Position numbers and translations under genes: made by a program. From positions 34,177 through 98,176 of the forward strand of contig NZ_JACXAE010000080.1 in assembly GCF_014698965.1 (NCBI RefSeq): a stretch of 64,000 nt of DNA, in the 5' to 3' direction. Origin of the DNA: Iningainema tapete BLCC-T55. GTDB lineage: Bacteria; Cyanobacteriota; Cyanobacteriia; Cyanobacteriales; Nostocaceae. The notes below the pieces were generated by a model. It saw only the letters and a list, made by a program, of their open reading frames with translations. It had not been told where the DNA came from and made no database searches. This document shows, in pieces, positions 26,618 through 36,300 of the stretch. Position 1 is the first letter of the stretch. Every line of letters begins with the position of its first letter.

Positions 26618-27679
26618 TCATAAAACTGTACGACGCAATTCTGGGAAAACTTTAGACACCTTGCTCAACACATAATCACCATAGGTTCCCCGAAAGGCGT
26701 GGACGCTAGCTCGATCCCAACGTTCTTCAAGATCGTCATGCACCCCAGAGCGCAGTTCAATGGGCTTGACTTCCACGTGGAAGTTGGGATCGAAGAAGAA
26801 GGGGAAAGAAAGGCGCGAGCGTCCCGATTGGTTTTGAACGCGGTGAGGTGTGGAACGATACAAACCGCCCGTCATGCGATCTAGCATGTCCCCAATATTG
26901 CACACAAACGAACCAGGAACAGGAGGCGCAGCGATCCAGCCTGACTTAGACTTCACCTGCAATCCACCAGAGTCGTCTTGTTTGAGAATGGTTAAAACAC
27001 CGTAGTCAGTATGTTCTCCCACCCCCCACCTAGTTCCACTATCAGATGATGATGAATCAGGAGGGTAGTTAAATATACGAAATAATGTCAATGGGTCTGA
27101 TGTGTAACGGTCAGTGAAGTAGGATTCTTCCAGCCCAAGGCTGAGAGCAATACCAGTCATGAGAGTGTGTCCAAGTTTCGTCATTGCCTCCATATATTCC
27201 AGTACTGTCTCCCGGAATAATGGTATGTTGGAGGGAAAGAGGTTGGGACCATGCATGGGAGTGTCAGCTTGCACAAGCGGGTGATCCTCTGCCAATTCCG
27301 CACCAAAGTAAATTCCCTCTTTCATGTCGGGTTTGCCAGATGTTAATTCGCCTCCAACCGGAAAGTACCCCCGCCATGCTTTACCACCCAGAGCCATGCG
27401 AATTTCCTGTTTAGTTTCCAACGGCTGCGCGAAAAACTGTCGGCTGAGTTGTTCGAGCCTTTGTTGCAACCCTTCATCTACGCCATGCCCAATAATATAG
27501 AAAAACCCGCACTCAAGACATGCCTGCCCGATTTGAGATGCAACTGTCTGGCGTAGACGTGGCGGTTTGCCTTTGGCATCGCATTCCGTCGGAGAATCGC
27601 CAATTCCAGTCACCAACGCGCTGATATCAATTACTGGGACTTGAGAAAACTCTTTGCCTACAACTTGCGATATTTTCAT
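26618..27679 (-). CDS. 2-oxoglutarate/Fe(II)-dependent oxygenase (isopenicillin-N-synthase-like)
   Basis: 353 aa. N-terminal DIOX_N-type domain (VPVIDISALVTG, ECGFFYIIGHGVDEGLQQRL). The catalytic jelly roll has GEHTDYGVLTILKQDD (His and Asp of the HxD pair), STPHRVQNQSGRSRLSFPFF (distal His and the 2-oxoglutarate Arg). All metal and cosubstrate residues are present. This family oxidises diverse small molecules including hormones and secondary metabolites; the substrate is not deducible and no pathway genes are adjacent. Confidence 0.88.
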   Translation of the reverse strand: MKISQVVGKEFSQVPVIDISALVTGIGDSPTECDAKGKPPRLRQTVASQIGQACLECGFFYIIGHGVDEGLQQRLEQLSRQFFAQPLETKQEIRMALGGKAWRGYFPVGGELTSGKPDMKEGIYFGAELAEDHPLVQADTPMHGPNLFPSNIPLFRETVLEYMEAMTKLGHTLMTGIALSLGLEESYFTDRYTSDPLTLFRIFNYPPDSSSSDSGTRWGVGEHTDYGVLTILKQDDSGGLQVKSKSGWIAAPPVPGSFVCNIGDMLDRMTGGLYRSTPHRVQNQSGRSRLSFPFFFDPNFHVEVKPIELRSGVHDDLEERWDRASVHAFRGTYGDYVLSKVSKVFPELRRTVL

Positions 27680-28570
27680 ACTGGTAACAAAGAAACATGT
27701 GCTTATTAAAATTTCACATCACTAACGATATTAATCACTTTGAATCCCAGTGTTTTTATGGTAAAATCTAGCTTTTCGATAGCTTTGTGAGAAGTGACAA
27801 CACTGCTCAAAATTAAAGCACATGATAATAAATTATCACATAGCATCTGAGCCAAATACAACTATTTTGTAATCAAAATATATGTAAACTTAAAATTAAG
27901 TAATACTAATTGTGAGTATAACTAAATATATTGCAAAAAAAATGCCTTGCCTTGGATGAGGTCTTGTGTTTTTTCAGGGACTGTGCAATAGTATAATCAT
28001 AAATATACGTTAAATATATAAATTTAGCGTATTTTATATAGTAATGAAAGATTTTTAAGGACTTTGGGAACTCGTTCCACTTTCTCCAGAGTTGATTTAG
28101 GAACAATAATACGCTGCTGATGTCTTTTATCGCTTTGGTTTACTCTCGAATCAAATCAACGTTTCTGAGGCACTATTAACCGATCCACTCAGGGTGTTTG
28201 ATGCCGTTGCTATATCTAACAAATAATTTATTGTTCTCCTCGCGAGAGAAAGAGATGAATGGAAAAGAATGATTGTATCATTTCTCTTCTTACTGTTTAT
28301 CTCTTTCTCTTTTTCTTTTGAATATTATTCAATAATGAAACAGCAGAACCTCCTGAATTTGCTAAGTAGAGAGTTGATTGTGTAACTGTGTACGATCGCT
28401 TGCTTTTTACTGCAATTTATGCAAGAGTATTATTCAACGGCAAAAATACGGTAATTTGATAAACTTTAAGTAAATAAAATTTTGGCAATACAAGCTCCGC
28501 CCAATCTTAGGGCATCGCTAGTAGAAGTCAACGATACGCTTAACAGTTTTCCCTTCAAAAAGGAGTCAAA
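27680..28570. other. Gene-poor, AT-rich 0.9-kb spacer
   Basis: No convincing gene on either strand. A minus-strand open stretch near 27710-27820 reads SSVVTSHKAIEKLDFTIKTL but has no start and no family I recognise. A repetitive TCTCTTTCTCTTTTTCTTTT tract lies near 28300. AAGGAG at 28560 belongs to the next gene. Confidence 0.6.
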
Positions 28571-29077
28571 ATGTTTGAGGCTTTGGCTTTTGCTTGGCTA
28601 TTACTGTTTTTTGGTGACTTTCTTTCTACCTTCTGCTACCACGTACCCGAACATGTTTTTGGTAGCCTCCATCTAAAAACACACCACTCGGCAAAGAAAG
28701 AATTCCGTCACTACGCTATCCTGTTGTTCAATTACAAGATTCTTTTAGATGGTTTTCTGGGTGCTTTACCGTATATACTCGTAGCGTTAATTTTATGGTC
28801 TTTTTCTCCCGTCGGCGTAGTCTTGGGATTGCTTTTTGGTCAGTTTCATGTATGGTGGAGACATACCAGTGTTATCGGTTGGCAAACTCCGAAGTTTGTG
28901 AATTTTTTGTGTCAGATTCTGTTCATCACAACTCCTGAGCAACATTGGCTTCACCATCAAAAAACTAACGTAGGCTTTGGCGATATTTTTACATTCTTTG
29001 ATCAACCTGCTAAAATTTGGTTCTGCTGGCTACGCTTTCTCAGACTGTACCTGCGTTCCTTACTGATTCAGCATTAG
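28571..29077 (+). CDS. Fatty-acid-hydroxylase/sterol-desaturase-like membrane protein
   Basis: 168 aa, four hydrophobic segments (LAFAWLLLFFGDFLSTF; FLGALPYILVALILW; VGVVLGLLFG; the last near FCWLRFLRLYL). Histidine clusters HLKTHH, HVWWRH and HWLHH fit the di-iron site of membrane hydroxylases or desaturases, with a short total length as in bacterial family members. Could act on a lipid or carotenoid head region; the substrate is unknown. AAGGAG ribosome site before ATG 28571. Confidence 0.75.
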   Translation: MFEALAFAWLLLFFGDFLSTFCYHVPEHVFGSLHLKTHHSAKKEFRHYAILLFNYKILLDGFLGALPYILVALILWSFSPVGVVLGLLFGQFHVWWRHTSVIGWQTPKFVNFLCQILFITTPEQHWLHHQKTNVGFGDIFTFFDQPAKIWFCWLRFLRLYLRSLLIQH

Positions 29078-29112
29078 TACATGGCTAATAGCTGAAGTCT
29101 ATATAAGCACTC

Positions 29113-31437
29113 TTAAATGTACATAGCAAAGTAGTCCTCATAAATTTCAGTATTGGTTGATAACGTTAGTTCTACTTTTTCACGCTCTGCATCGATCGCC
29201 GAAGTGCCATTAGAAAGACTTGCTTCTGGCATAAAATCGCCACAGTATTCATTGGCGGGTACGGCTTCGTTCATCTTTTTAGGATAGCTTAAACCCAGAT
29301 GGTTCATGATCGTGATAAATTGATCGCGGCTACGATCACTAAATCGGGGATTGAGGCGTTTTTCTTCGCCAATTGTAGAAACGGTGCGCCCTTTGTAATC
29401 ATGGGCGGGATAAACTAGGGTTTCCTCTGGGAGAGTAAATAACTGTTGTGTCACAGTATCGTACAGAATGCCTGCATCGCCCGATTGAAAGTCTGTGCGT
29501 CCACAGCCCCGAATTAATAAGGCATCCCCTGTTAATAGATGAGTTTTGTTGACTAAATAAGCCAGATGACTATCGGTGTGCCCTGGTGTGGCAATCGCCT
29601 CAATCCGTACAGTTCCCACAATTAAGGTTTCGCGATCGCCAAGGGAGTGATCCGCAGACCGAGCAGTACTATTTAAGGGTACCATTACCTGACAACCTGT
29701 TTGTTGTCTCAGTTTACCTGCTCCGGTGATATGATCGGCATGGATGTGAGTTTCCAAACAGTAGCGCAAGTTCAACCCCAAGTCATCCAGCACTTGTAAA
29801 TCACGGTCTACTTGTTCTAATACTGTATCAACCAGCACCGCTTCTTTCGTTTGACTGTCCGCAATCAGATAAGTGTAAGTACTGGATTCCGGGTCAAAGA
29901 ATTGGCGAAACAACAGTGTTGACTGGGGAATGGGGGATCGAGGAGCTTTGCTGTCAAGTTCAATGGTGCGATCAAAGGGTGAAACGGGACGTACTCTCAC
30001 TGGGAGTGACTGCAACAGCGTTGCCGCTAGTGCCTGTGCCTGCTCACGCAATTCTGGGACGGCGATCGTTTCAAACAAATTGCCTTTGCGCGGCGTACCC
30101 AAGGTATAGAGCAGGGTTGAACGGTTGCCCTGAGCATCGAATACTACACCATCAGCGGCAGTATCCATCCCCAAGCCAATTTCGTTGGGACGGATCAACC
30201 CTTGGTCAAGTAAACTGGCAATTATTAGGGGTTGGGGCGATCGCCGATAATCTGCGTGAACCCCAGTGCAATTCACTACGCGACTAACCTGCAAAACCCA
30301 ATTCATTGTCGTTTGACGTCGGCGAACTGTCACTGCTACCCCGTCAGATACCGTTTGATAGTCCTGAATGCGCCCGGAGGTAATAGTTAGTTGTCCTGAA
30401 TCCAGCATTGCTTGGATAATCTTGCCAATTTCGGGGGCAATTCGATGCCGATGCACATCCCAATAGGGGGTGGCATGGCGTAAAAAACGCTGCTGCTCCA
30501 CGCGGGGCAGTTGCTGCCACAGTTGCTGAGTGATGGGACGCAGGGAATCAATCACTGATCGCCAGTCGTATCCCTGCGCCTCTGCCGTCTGCACCTCACT
30601 GCGAATGCGCCGGAGCAAGCCTCGAATTGTTTTAGGTGCGGTGTCAGGGGTTAAAAAGGCGGGGTAGGGTTTTGTCGATTGATGTGGCAATGGTTTCAAG
30701 CCCCGGCGAGACACGGCATGAATTTTGCCTCGATGGTTGCGCTCGTGGAGTGCCACCACCATATCCACCATCGTTAATCCAGTGCCAATTAGCAATACAG
30801 GCGCATCCGGCTCAAGCTCTTTCAAAGCATCGATTGACCAAGCATGGCGTAGGTAGGAGTTGTTGGTGCGATCGTTTGACTGTGATGTTGGAGGTGGAGA
30901 AAGTGGAGGAGGTGTGGATGCATTTCCTACTGCCAGCACAATTTTATCTGCCACGAAAGTACGGCTGCTCCGTAAGGAGACGATCGCTTGTTTTGCTTGT
31001 GGCTCTACTGCTACCACTTCATCAATGACGCGCTCTAGCCGAACGTTACTTGAAGCCGTAGCTTCTGCTTCCTCCAGAATGGACTGGATATAAAGCCCGT
31101 AGATCTGACGGGGAATGAAGCTGCTGGCGTTCAAATCTTTGGGCAGGTATACCGCCAACTCGTTACGGTTATAGTGGAGCCAGCGCAACAGATGACCGGG
31201 ATCATCGGGAAAGGCACTCATCTTGCCTGCGGATACATTCAGCAAATGGCTGTTGGTGTTGGTGCTGTAGGCAACTCCCTTGCCAATTTCGTGACTGCGC
31301 TCAATCAGCTTGATCAGCAGAGGTCGATTGGCAGTTTTTAACAGGTGAGCCGCTACTAAAGAACCACTGAAGCCAGCGCCGATGATCGCGACCGTGGTAG
31401 TTGAAGGATGTGCTGTCAGGAAATTAGAATCAATCAC
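29113..31437 (-). CDS. FAD/NAD(P)-binding protein fused to ETHE1-like persulfide dioxygenase
   Basis: 774 aa in two parts. Residues ~10-500 are an FAD/NAD(P)-binding protein (VAIIGAGFSGSLVAAHLL dinucleotide motif; VLLIGTGLTMVDMVVALHER second motif). Residues ~505-745 are a complete ETHE1-type metallo-beta-lactamase domain: LLFRQFFDPESSTYTYLIAD, ETHIHADHITGAGKLR (iron ligands), TPGHTDSHLAYL, TGDALLIRGCGRTDFQSGDA and VYPAHDYKGRTVSTIGEEKR. ETHE1 enzymes oxidise glutathione persulfide to sulfite. The fusion suggests electron or persulfide hand-over between modules, an inference. No frameshift or stop at the joint. It faces the hydroxylase gene convergently. Confidence 0.85.
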   Translation of the reverse strand: MIDSNFLTAHPSTTTVAIIGAGFSGSLVAAHLLKTANRPLLIKLIERSHEIGKGVAYSTNTNSHLLNVSAGKMSAFPDDPGHLLRWLHYNRNELAVYLPKDLNASSFIPRQIYGLYIQSILEEAEATASSNVRLERVIDEVVAVEPQAKQAIVSLRSSRTFVADKIVLAVGNASTPPPLSPPPTSQSNDRTNNSYLRHAWSIDALKELEPDAPVLLIGTGLTMVDMVVALHERNHRGKIHAVSRRGLKPLPHQSTKPYPAFLTPDTAPKTIRGLLRRIRSEVQTAEAQGYDWRSVIDSLRPITQQLWQQLPRVEQQRFLRHATPYWDVHRHRIAPEIGKIIQAMLDSGQLTITSGRIQDYQTVSDGVAVTVRRRQTTMNWVLQVSRVVNCTGVHADYRRSPQPLIIASLLDQGLIRPNEIGLGMDTAADGVVFDAQGNRSTLLYTLGTPRKGNLFETIAVPELREQAQALAATLLQSLPVRVRPVSPFDRTIELDSKAPRSPIPQSTLLFRQFFDPESSTYTYLIADSQTKEAVLVDTVLEQVDRDLQVLDDLGLNLRYCLETHIHADHITGAGKLRQQTGCQVMVPLNSTARSADHSLGDRETLIVGTVRIEAIATPGHTDSHLAYLVNKTHLLTGDALLIRGCGRTDFQSGDAGILYDTVTQQLFTLPEETLVYPAHDYKGRTVSTIGEEKRLNPRFSDRSRDQFITIMNHLGLSYPKKMNEAVPANEYCGDFMPEASLSNGTSAIDAEREKVELTLSTNTEIYEDYFAMYI

Positions 31438-31875
31438 GGTGCTTAATAATGTTTATAGTGACAAATGTTCGAGTAGCAGATTGCTACTCACAAAATCCCA
31501 GATGACATCTCCTCAGGCACTAATGCTTTTATTAAACGCCCGTGGTAAAAATAATTTTGTCTATTATACTACAGATTTATCGGGTTTTGTGTGTATGACT
31601 TGGAAGACTGCCAAAAATAGATAGTTTGCCCTACTAGAGTCTGCATCCAACAACATTCTACAGTGGCGATCGCTACAAGCAAAAACGAACTCGCCCAGCC
31701 CAACTTCCAACACTTTACTACCTATCTTTGAGACATGATTCTTAAAGTTAGAGACAGCCAACAACCAGATCATCATTACTGACTGGCTATAGTCATCCTC
31801 TCAGGTGATGTCACAAAGAAATTTTCAACGCTAAATTAAAAATACCAGGAGTTCTCAACTCTGGAGACTAATAGT
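31438..31875. other. Spacer without a recognisable gene
   Basis: 438 nt upstream of a divergent gene pair. A 40-codon plus-strand frame (31501-31623, starts MTSPQALMLLLNARG) and a 70-codon minus-strand frame (31564-31776) overlap each other; neither resembles a known family. Probably carries the promoters of both flanking genes. Confidence 0.5.
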
Positions 31876-32271
31876 ATGAAAAAAATTATTCCTATTCTTT
31901 TAGTAGCTTTAGCAACCACTACTGGATTTCTACTTAACACTCAGCCTGTTGAGGCACATGGACGTTACTACCGCAAACATTACTATCGCCGATATTATCC
32001 ATTTCCAGCCAGATCTTGCTTTCCCGTAACTCAGTGGTATCTTAAAGAAGACCCAGGCTATCATCCTCAAGCCTATTCCGATGGTTATCGTCAGGGACGT
32101 GAGAGCGCAAAAGACGGAGATAAGTACAAGCCGCGTACTGCAGGTGGTGAATTTGCGCGTGGTTTTGATGACGGTTACTACGGTAGGAAATTTGCTGGGC
32201 AGAGGCAAATTGTTGCTAACACCTATGTACCATATACCTCATCAGATTGCGGCTGGTATGGATTTTATTAA
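31876..32271 (+). CDS. Secreted Tyr/Arg-rich protein of unknown function
   Basis: 131 aa with a clear signal peptide (MKKIIPILLVALATTTGFLL, cleavage likely after VEA). The mature part begins HGRYYRKHYYRRYYPF, very rich in Tyr, His and Arg, then a paired motif AYSDGYRQGRESAKDGDKY and ARGFDDGYYGRKFAGQ, two copies of a (D)GY-x-xG-R-x-x-A pattern. Two Cys may form a disulfide. No family name recognised; a periplasmic or cell-surface protein is likely. Confidence 0.75.
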   Translation: MKKIIPILLVALATTTGFLLNTQPVEAHGRYYRKHYYRRYYPFPARSCFPVTQWYLKEDPGYHPQAYSDGYRQGRESAKDGDKYKPRTAGGEFARGFDDGYYGRKFAGQRQIVANTYVPYTSSDCGWYGFY

Positions 32272-32294
32272 ACTCGTCCCCACTCACTCGTTTT

Positions 32295-32421
32295 CAGCCT
32301 CCGGCCCACTCTCGTTCCCAGCCTCCGGCTGGGAATGCCTTCCTTGAGGCGGAGCCTCAACCTAAACCAAGCGAGGCAGAGCCTCGTAGTAGACATTCCC
32401 ATGCTGAGCATGGGAACGAGA
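32295..32421. repeat. Cluster of four hairpin repeats
   Basis: Four short hairpins follow the secreted-protein gene: TTCCCAGCC-TCC-GGCTGGGAA (about 32315-32335), TTGAGGC-GGA-GCCTCAA (32344-32360), CGAGGC-AGA-GCCTCG (about 32377) and TTCCCATGC-TGA-GCATGGGAA (about 32396). These CATTCCC/GGGAACGAG elements are dispersed cyanobacterial repeats; here they fill the space between convergent genes and probably halt transcription from both sides. Confidence 0.8.
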
Positions 32422-32437
32422 CTCACTAAGACTCGCC

Positions 32438-33319
32438 TCAGGTTATACTGTGAGGAGCATTTTTTTTCCTAGTTCGCTTGGGCTTAGTCGGAGTTTTTGA
32501 CTTGTGAGCAACTAAATTAAGTTGAGATTCAAACAAATCATTTAGAGAAATTTTTTGTTGACTTTCTAATTCTGCCAGCCAAGTAGATGCTTGCTCTAAA
32601 ATTTGCTTACCCCGCCTTACTTGAATTTTATGTTTATCTTCTAAAACGTCAAATAAAACAAAAATTGAGATAGGTTTCCAGTAGGGATGAGACTCACCTG
32701 CGATAGAAAAACTATTGACATTTTTGCCATTTTCTGGTATGTGAAGTCCTAATCCAGAAGTTTGAATAAATTGTTGAATATCTGATAAAGTTAAGGAATT
32801 AACATCAGGTGTTACACTATCTATAGGAAGTTTTTCTGTTAAATCAGGCAAGTCTGTTACTTCCATCGCTAAAGAATCAAAGCGAAAAGAAACTTCCGCA
32901 AAAGGATCAGCGATCGCATATACTTGTTTAAGTTGTGGTGGTAGTGGCACACCCCCTTGTTGATACAACATACGCCCTTCATCGGTAAGTATAATTGCAC
33001 CAGCCGATGAAACTTCAAGGTTAATTAAGCCTTTCAAATTTTCCACCGTACTTTTCACAAACACCAAATCTAACCCAAGTACCTCTGCCAATTCCTTCAC
33101 AGTCGGCACAGGATTAAACTCAGTAGCAGCACGGAGAATAAACTCCTCTAACACATTAAACTTACGTGGCTCTGTAATAGAAACATCTACTGGTGTTTGT
33201 AACAACTTATAGCGAAATTGACGTGCAGCCAGCACAGATAAATTTTGATGCTGCTCAATTTGCTCTACTAATGAACTTAAATTAGCATCGATTGGCTTAG
33301 CAGAGGACGTTTGAGACAT
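32438..33319 (-). CDS. Winged-helix protein, partner of the SF1 helicase
   Basis: 293 aa, not assigned to a named family. Residues ~55-130 look like a winged helix (FNVLEEFILRAATEF, PTVKELAEVLGLDLVFVKST, then TDEGRMLYQQG). The middle is acidic with repeated D/L pairs, a C-terminal helix precedes a Lys/Arg tail (PTKPKRTRKKNAPH) suited to nucleic acid. Its start overlaps the end of the 1279-aa helicase gene by 23 bases, so the pair is surely coexpressed. It may load the helicase or sense DNA; this is inferred from linkage. Confidence 0.65.
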   Translation of the reverse strand: MSQTSSAKPIDANLSSLVEQIEQHQNLSVLAARQFRYKLLQTPVDVSITEPRKFNVLEEFILRAATEFNPVPTVKELAEVLGLDLVFVKSTVENLKGLINLEVSSAGAIILTDEGRMLYQQGGVPLPPQLKQVYAIADPFAEVSFRFDSLAMEVTDLPDLTEKLPIDSVTPDVNSLTLSDIQQFIQTSGLGLHIPENGKNVNSFSIAGESHPYWKPISIFVLFDVLEDKHKIQVRRGKQILEQASTWLAELESQQKISLNDLFESQLNLVAHKSKTPTKPKRTRKKNAPHSIT

Positions 33320-36300
33320 CTACAAATCCTCCATAACTACGCACCACCTGAGAAACTTCCTGATACATACTTCCCACTGTACCCAATTGCTGTGTAAATA
33401 AATCATGACAACCCACCACTACCAGCAATTCTTGAGCGCGAGAAAATGCGACATTAACCCGTTCTGGTTCTTTAGCAAAACCAATATCTTTTCTGGTATT
33501 ATTACAAACAGTACTAACAATAATTACCGGACGCTCCATACCTTGAAATATATCAACAGTACCAGTACGAATATTCAGAGAAGGATATTTTTCAGATGCA
33601 ATTCTGTCTTTAATTAATCTTAATTGAGCGCCATAAAAAGTGATAATTCCGATTTCTTTCTTAGGTTCACCAAGTGCCACCTGAGACAACCATGCTGCTT
33701 CCATTTGCTCACATATACGTTCAATTATATCAACTTCTCGTACATTAAAGCGTGATGTACCTTCTTTTTGCTCAGCAAAACCCTGCCCAACCGGAGTTTT
33801 CACCCAAATAAGATGGTGATTTTCTTGAATATTTTTAGTTACTAACTGGTGAGCGCGTCTCTTGTCTGGTTCCAGAATACCACAGTTGAGTTTATGCTCG
33901 TAAAACTGATTAATCGCCCTCATAATTTGCGGGTGCATCCGATATTGAATTGTCAGCATTCTTTTAATGCTTTCATCAGCAGACTCAAATTGAATTTTGA
34001 AGAGAGATTCCTTAATAAAACTTAGCTCCTCTTTTGTACTACCCACTTGCTCAGCAACATCTTCTATAGTATCATCACGTAGCATTGGTGGTAACTGTCG
34101 ATGATCGCCTACTAAAACTAACTTTTGTCCTTTCAAAGCAGGAATTAACAGTTCTGGAGGAGTACATTTACTCACCTCATCAATAATGACAACATCAAAG
34201 CTCGGAAATTCTCTCGAAAAATCTCCCTTCGCCGCCTGTACACAAGTAATCCCAATGACGTTAGCATTATTAATATAAATCTGTTTTAAATCGTTTTCGT
34301 CTTGTGCTGATGGATTGCGTAGTTTAGCAATCCAGTCTTGCACAAAGTCTTTGTAGCGATCAAGATAATTTTCTTCTTTTGCTAATTCCTGTTGCCCTAA
34401 GTCAAATTGTGATTTAATTTGATGTAAAACTTCTAAATCATAAATTTGACTGTTCGATATATCAGGTTTAAATTTACTTGGTATTTCTGCCCATACTTGC
34501 TGCCACCAATCTCGCTCTTTAATTAAACTAGTTGGTATATACGTTTTTAGTTGCTGCTCAACTGTAGCTAACTCTTGGCGTGATTCTTGAAGTTGCAGTC
34601 TGGCATTCTCATATTCTACTTCTAACTTAGATAGCTCCTGCTGTAAACTTGTTTGAATTACTTGGAGAACAGAAAAAGGTTCCAAGGAAGAAATTAACGG
34701 TATAAGCGAAACACTCTCTTCCCAATATTGAACTTGCTGGAAAAACTGTGGCGAGTTTTGTAAAATCTCCGATTGATTGGCAAGATATTGATTAGAGATA
34801 TGACGTATTTTTTCTGGTATATTTTCTTGTTGACTCAGCTTCTGCAAAAGATTAATAACTGGACTAAGTTTTAAATTAATTTCTTGCTGGGTTGTTTCTA
34901 CCTGATACTGTGTAGCAGATATTTGCTGTTTCAAGTTAGCTTCTTTTTGCTTAAATTCATTTAACTGTTCCCGCAGACTTTGTAACTGTTGCTCAGTTTC
35001 AGTTTTAACCGGAAAAACACATTGACGTGCATTTGTCAGAATACTATCTAGCAATTCTTGTGCAATCCGGTTGAGAGTAGCATCAATATTATTAGGTTCC
35101 CAAGATGCACCATACACCTGTTCCATTTTATGCAAAAATTGGTGTGTATTCTCAATTAAGATTCGCCTCTGATTCTGATTAAGTTGGGAATAGTTAAGAA
35201 ATTTTTGGACAATTTCTCGCCAATGAGTATAATCGCTGCTTGATAATACTATAGGAGTTTGATTTAAACTTTGGTGTAAAAACTCACTAAATCGATACTG
35301 CTTACCACGTCTGTCAATCAAACCTCCTTCTACTTCATAAGACAGTGCATTTCTCAATTGCGCCCAGTTGGGTAGATGATTTATCCTGTTGATTTTGTAA
35401 TTTTTTGGTACTAGTGGTAGGTTTAATGAACGAGCAAGCATCCATAAACCTGCTGGTAATTCAACTAAATCATCTTTGAACAGTTCACTTGTTTGCTGAC
35501 AATTTTTTAAAATTTTGTACAGTTTAGCATGTGCTGTAGACTTCCATTCCTTAACTGTAGTAATTACAAAATCAATCTCTGATTTACGCTTTTCTAAGTT
35601 ATTGAGTTTCGGTTGTATTGCTTGTTGTTTTGTGAGGATTTGTTGATAATCTCTTTTCACTTCCTCTAGAGACGCAGAATTTTGTTCTAAAATCTGTACC
35701 AAGCTTATAACTTCAGATATAGCTGTAGTCACATCACCACAAGTAGCTAATATTGTCCTCAGTTCAGATATTCCTGTTGCTACAGTCTGTTGTAACCAAA
35801 CTGCCAATCCAAATGCACCATATCCAGGGCGAGTAAAGCCTAGTTCATTAGTTTGATGAATAGCTTTGCGCACGTTTGCTACAAAATGTTCTACTACAGT
35901 GTTACCTTTTGTATAAGGTTGAAGACGTGGTAAAAAGTTGGCAACTTCCTCGGCTTCCCAATTTATATTTGGTGCAGCATTGAGTAAATTTGCTAATCCT
36001 GTTATGAGTGATTCTATCTCTGTTCTCTGTGCGATCGCAACACTATAAATTGTTTCTTTGTTTCTACAGTTTATCTCTAAGCTCGTCTTTTGATTTTGCA
36101 AGTGCTGTTGTTGTTGTTGAAACTCTAACTCTGCTTGAAAGTATTCTGTAAATTGTTGTGCTGGTATCAGCAATTTATGAATATTTTCTAAATTTTCTTG
36201 CCGTTTTAATAGATTATTTTCACAATCATTGGCAGTATTTTGTAACCATGTACCTATTACGTTGTCTTCTAAAAATATTTGACCTTCTTCTTGTACTCTT

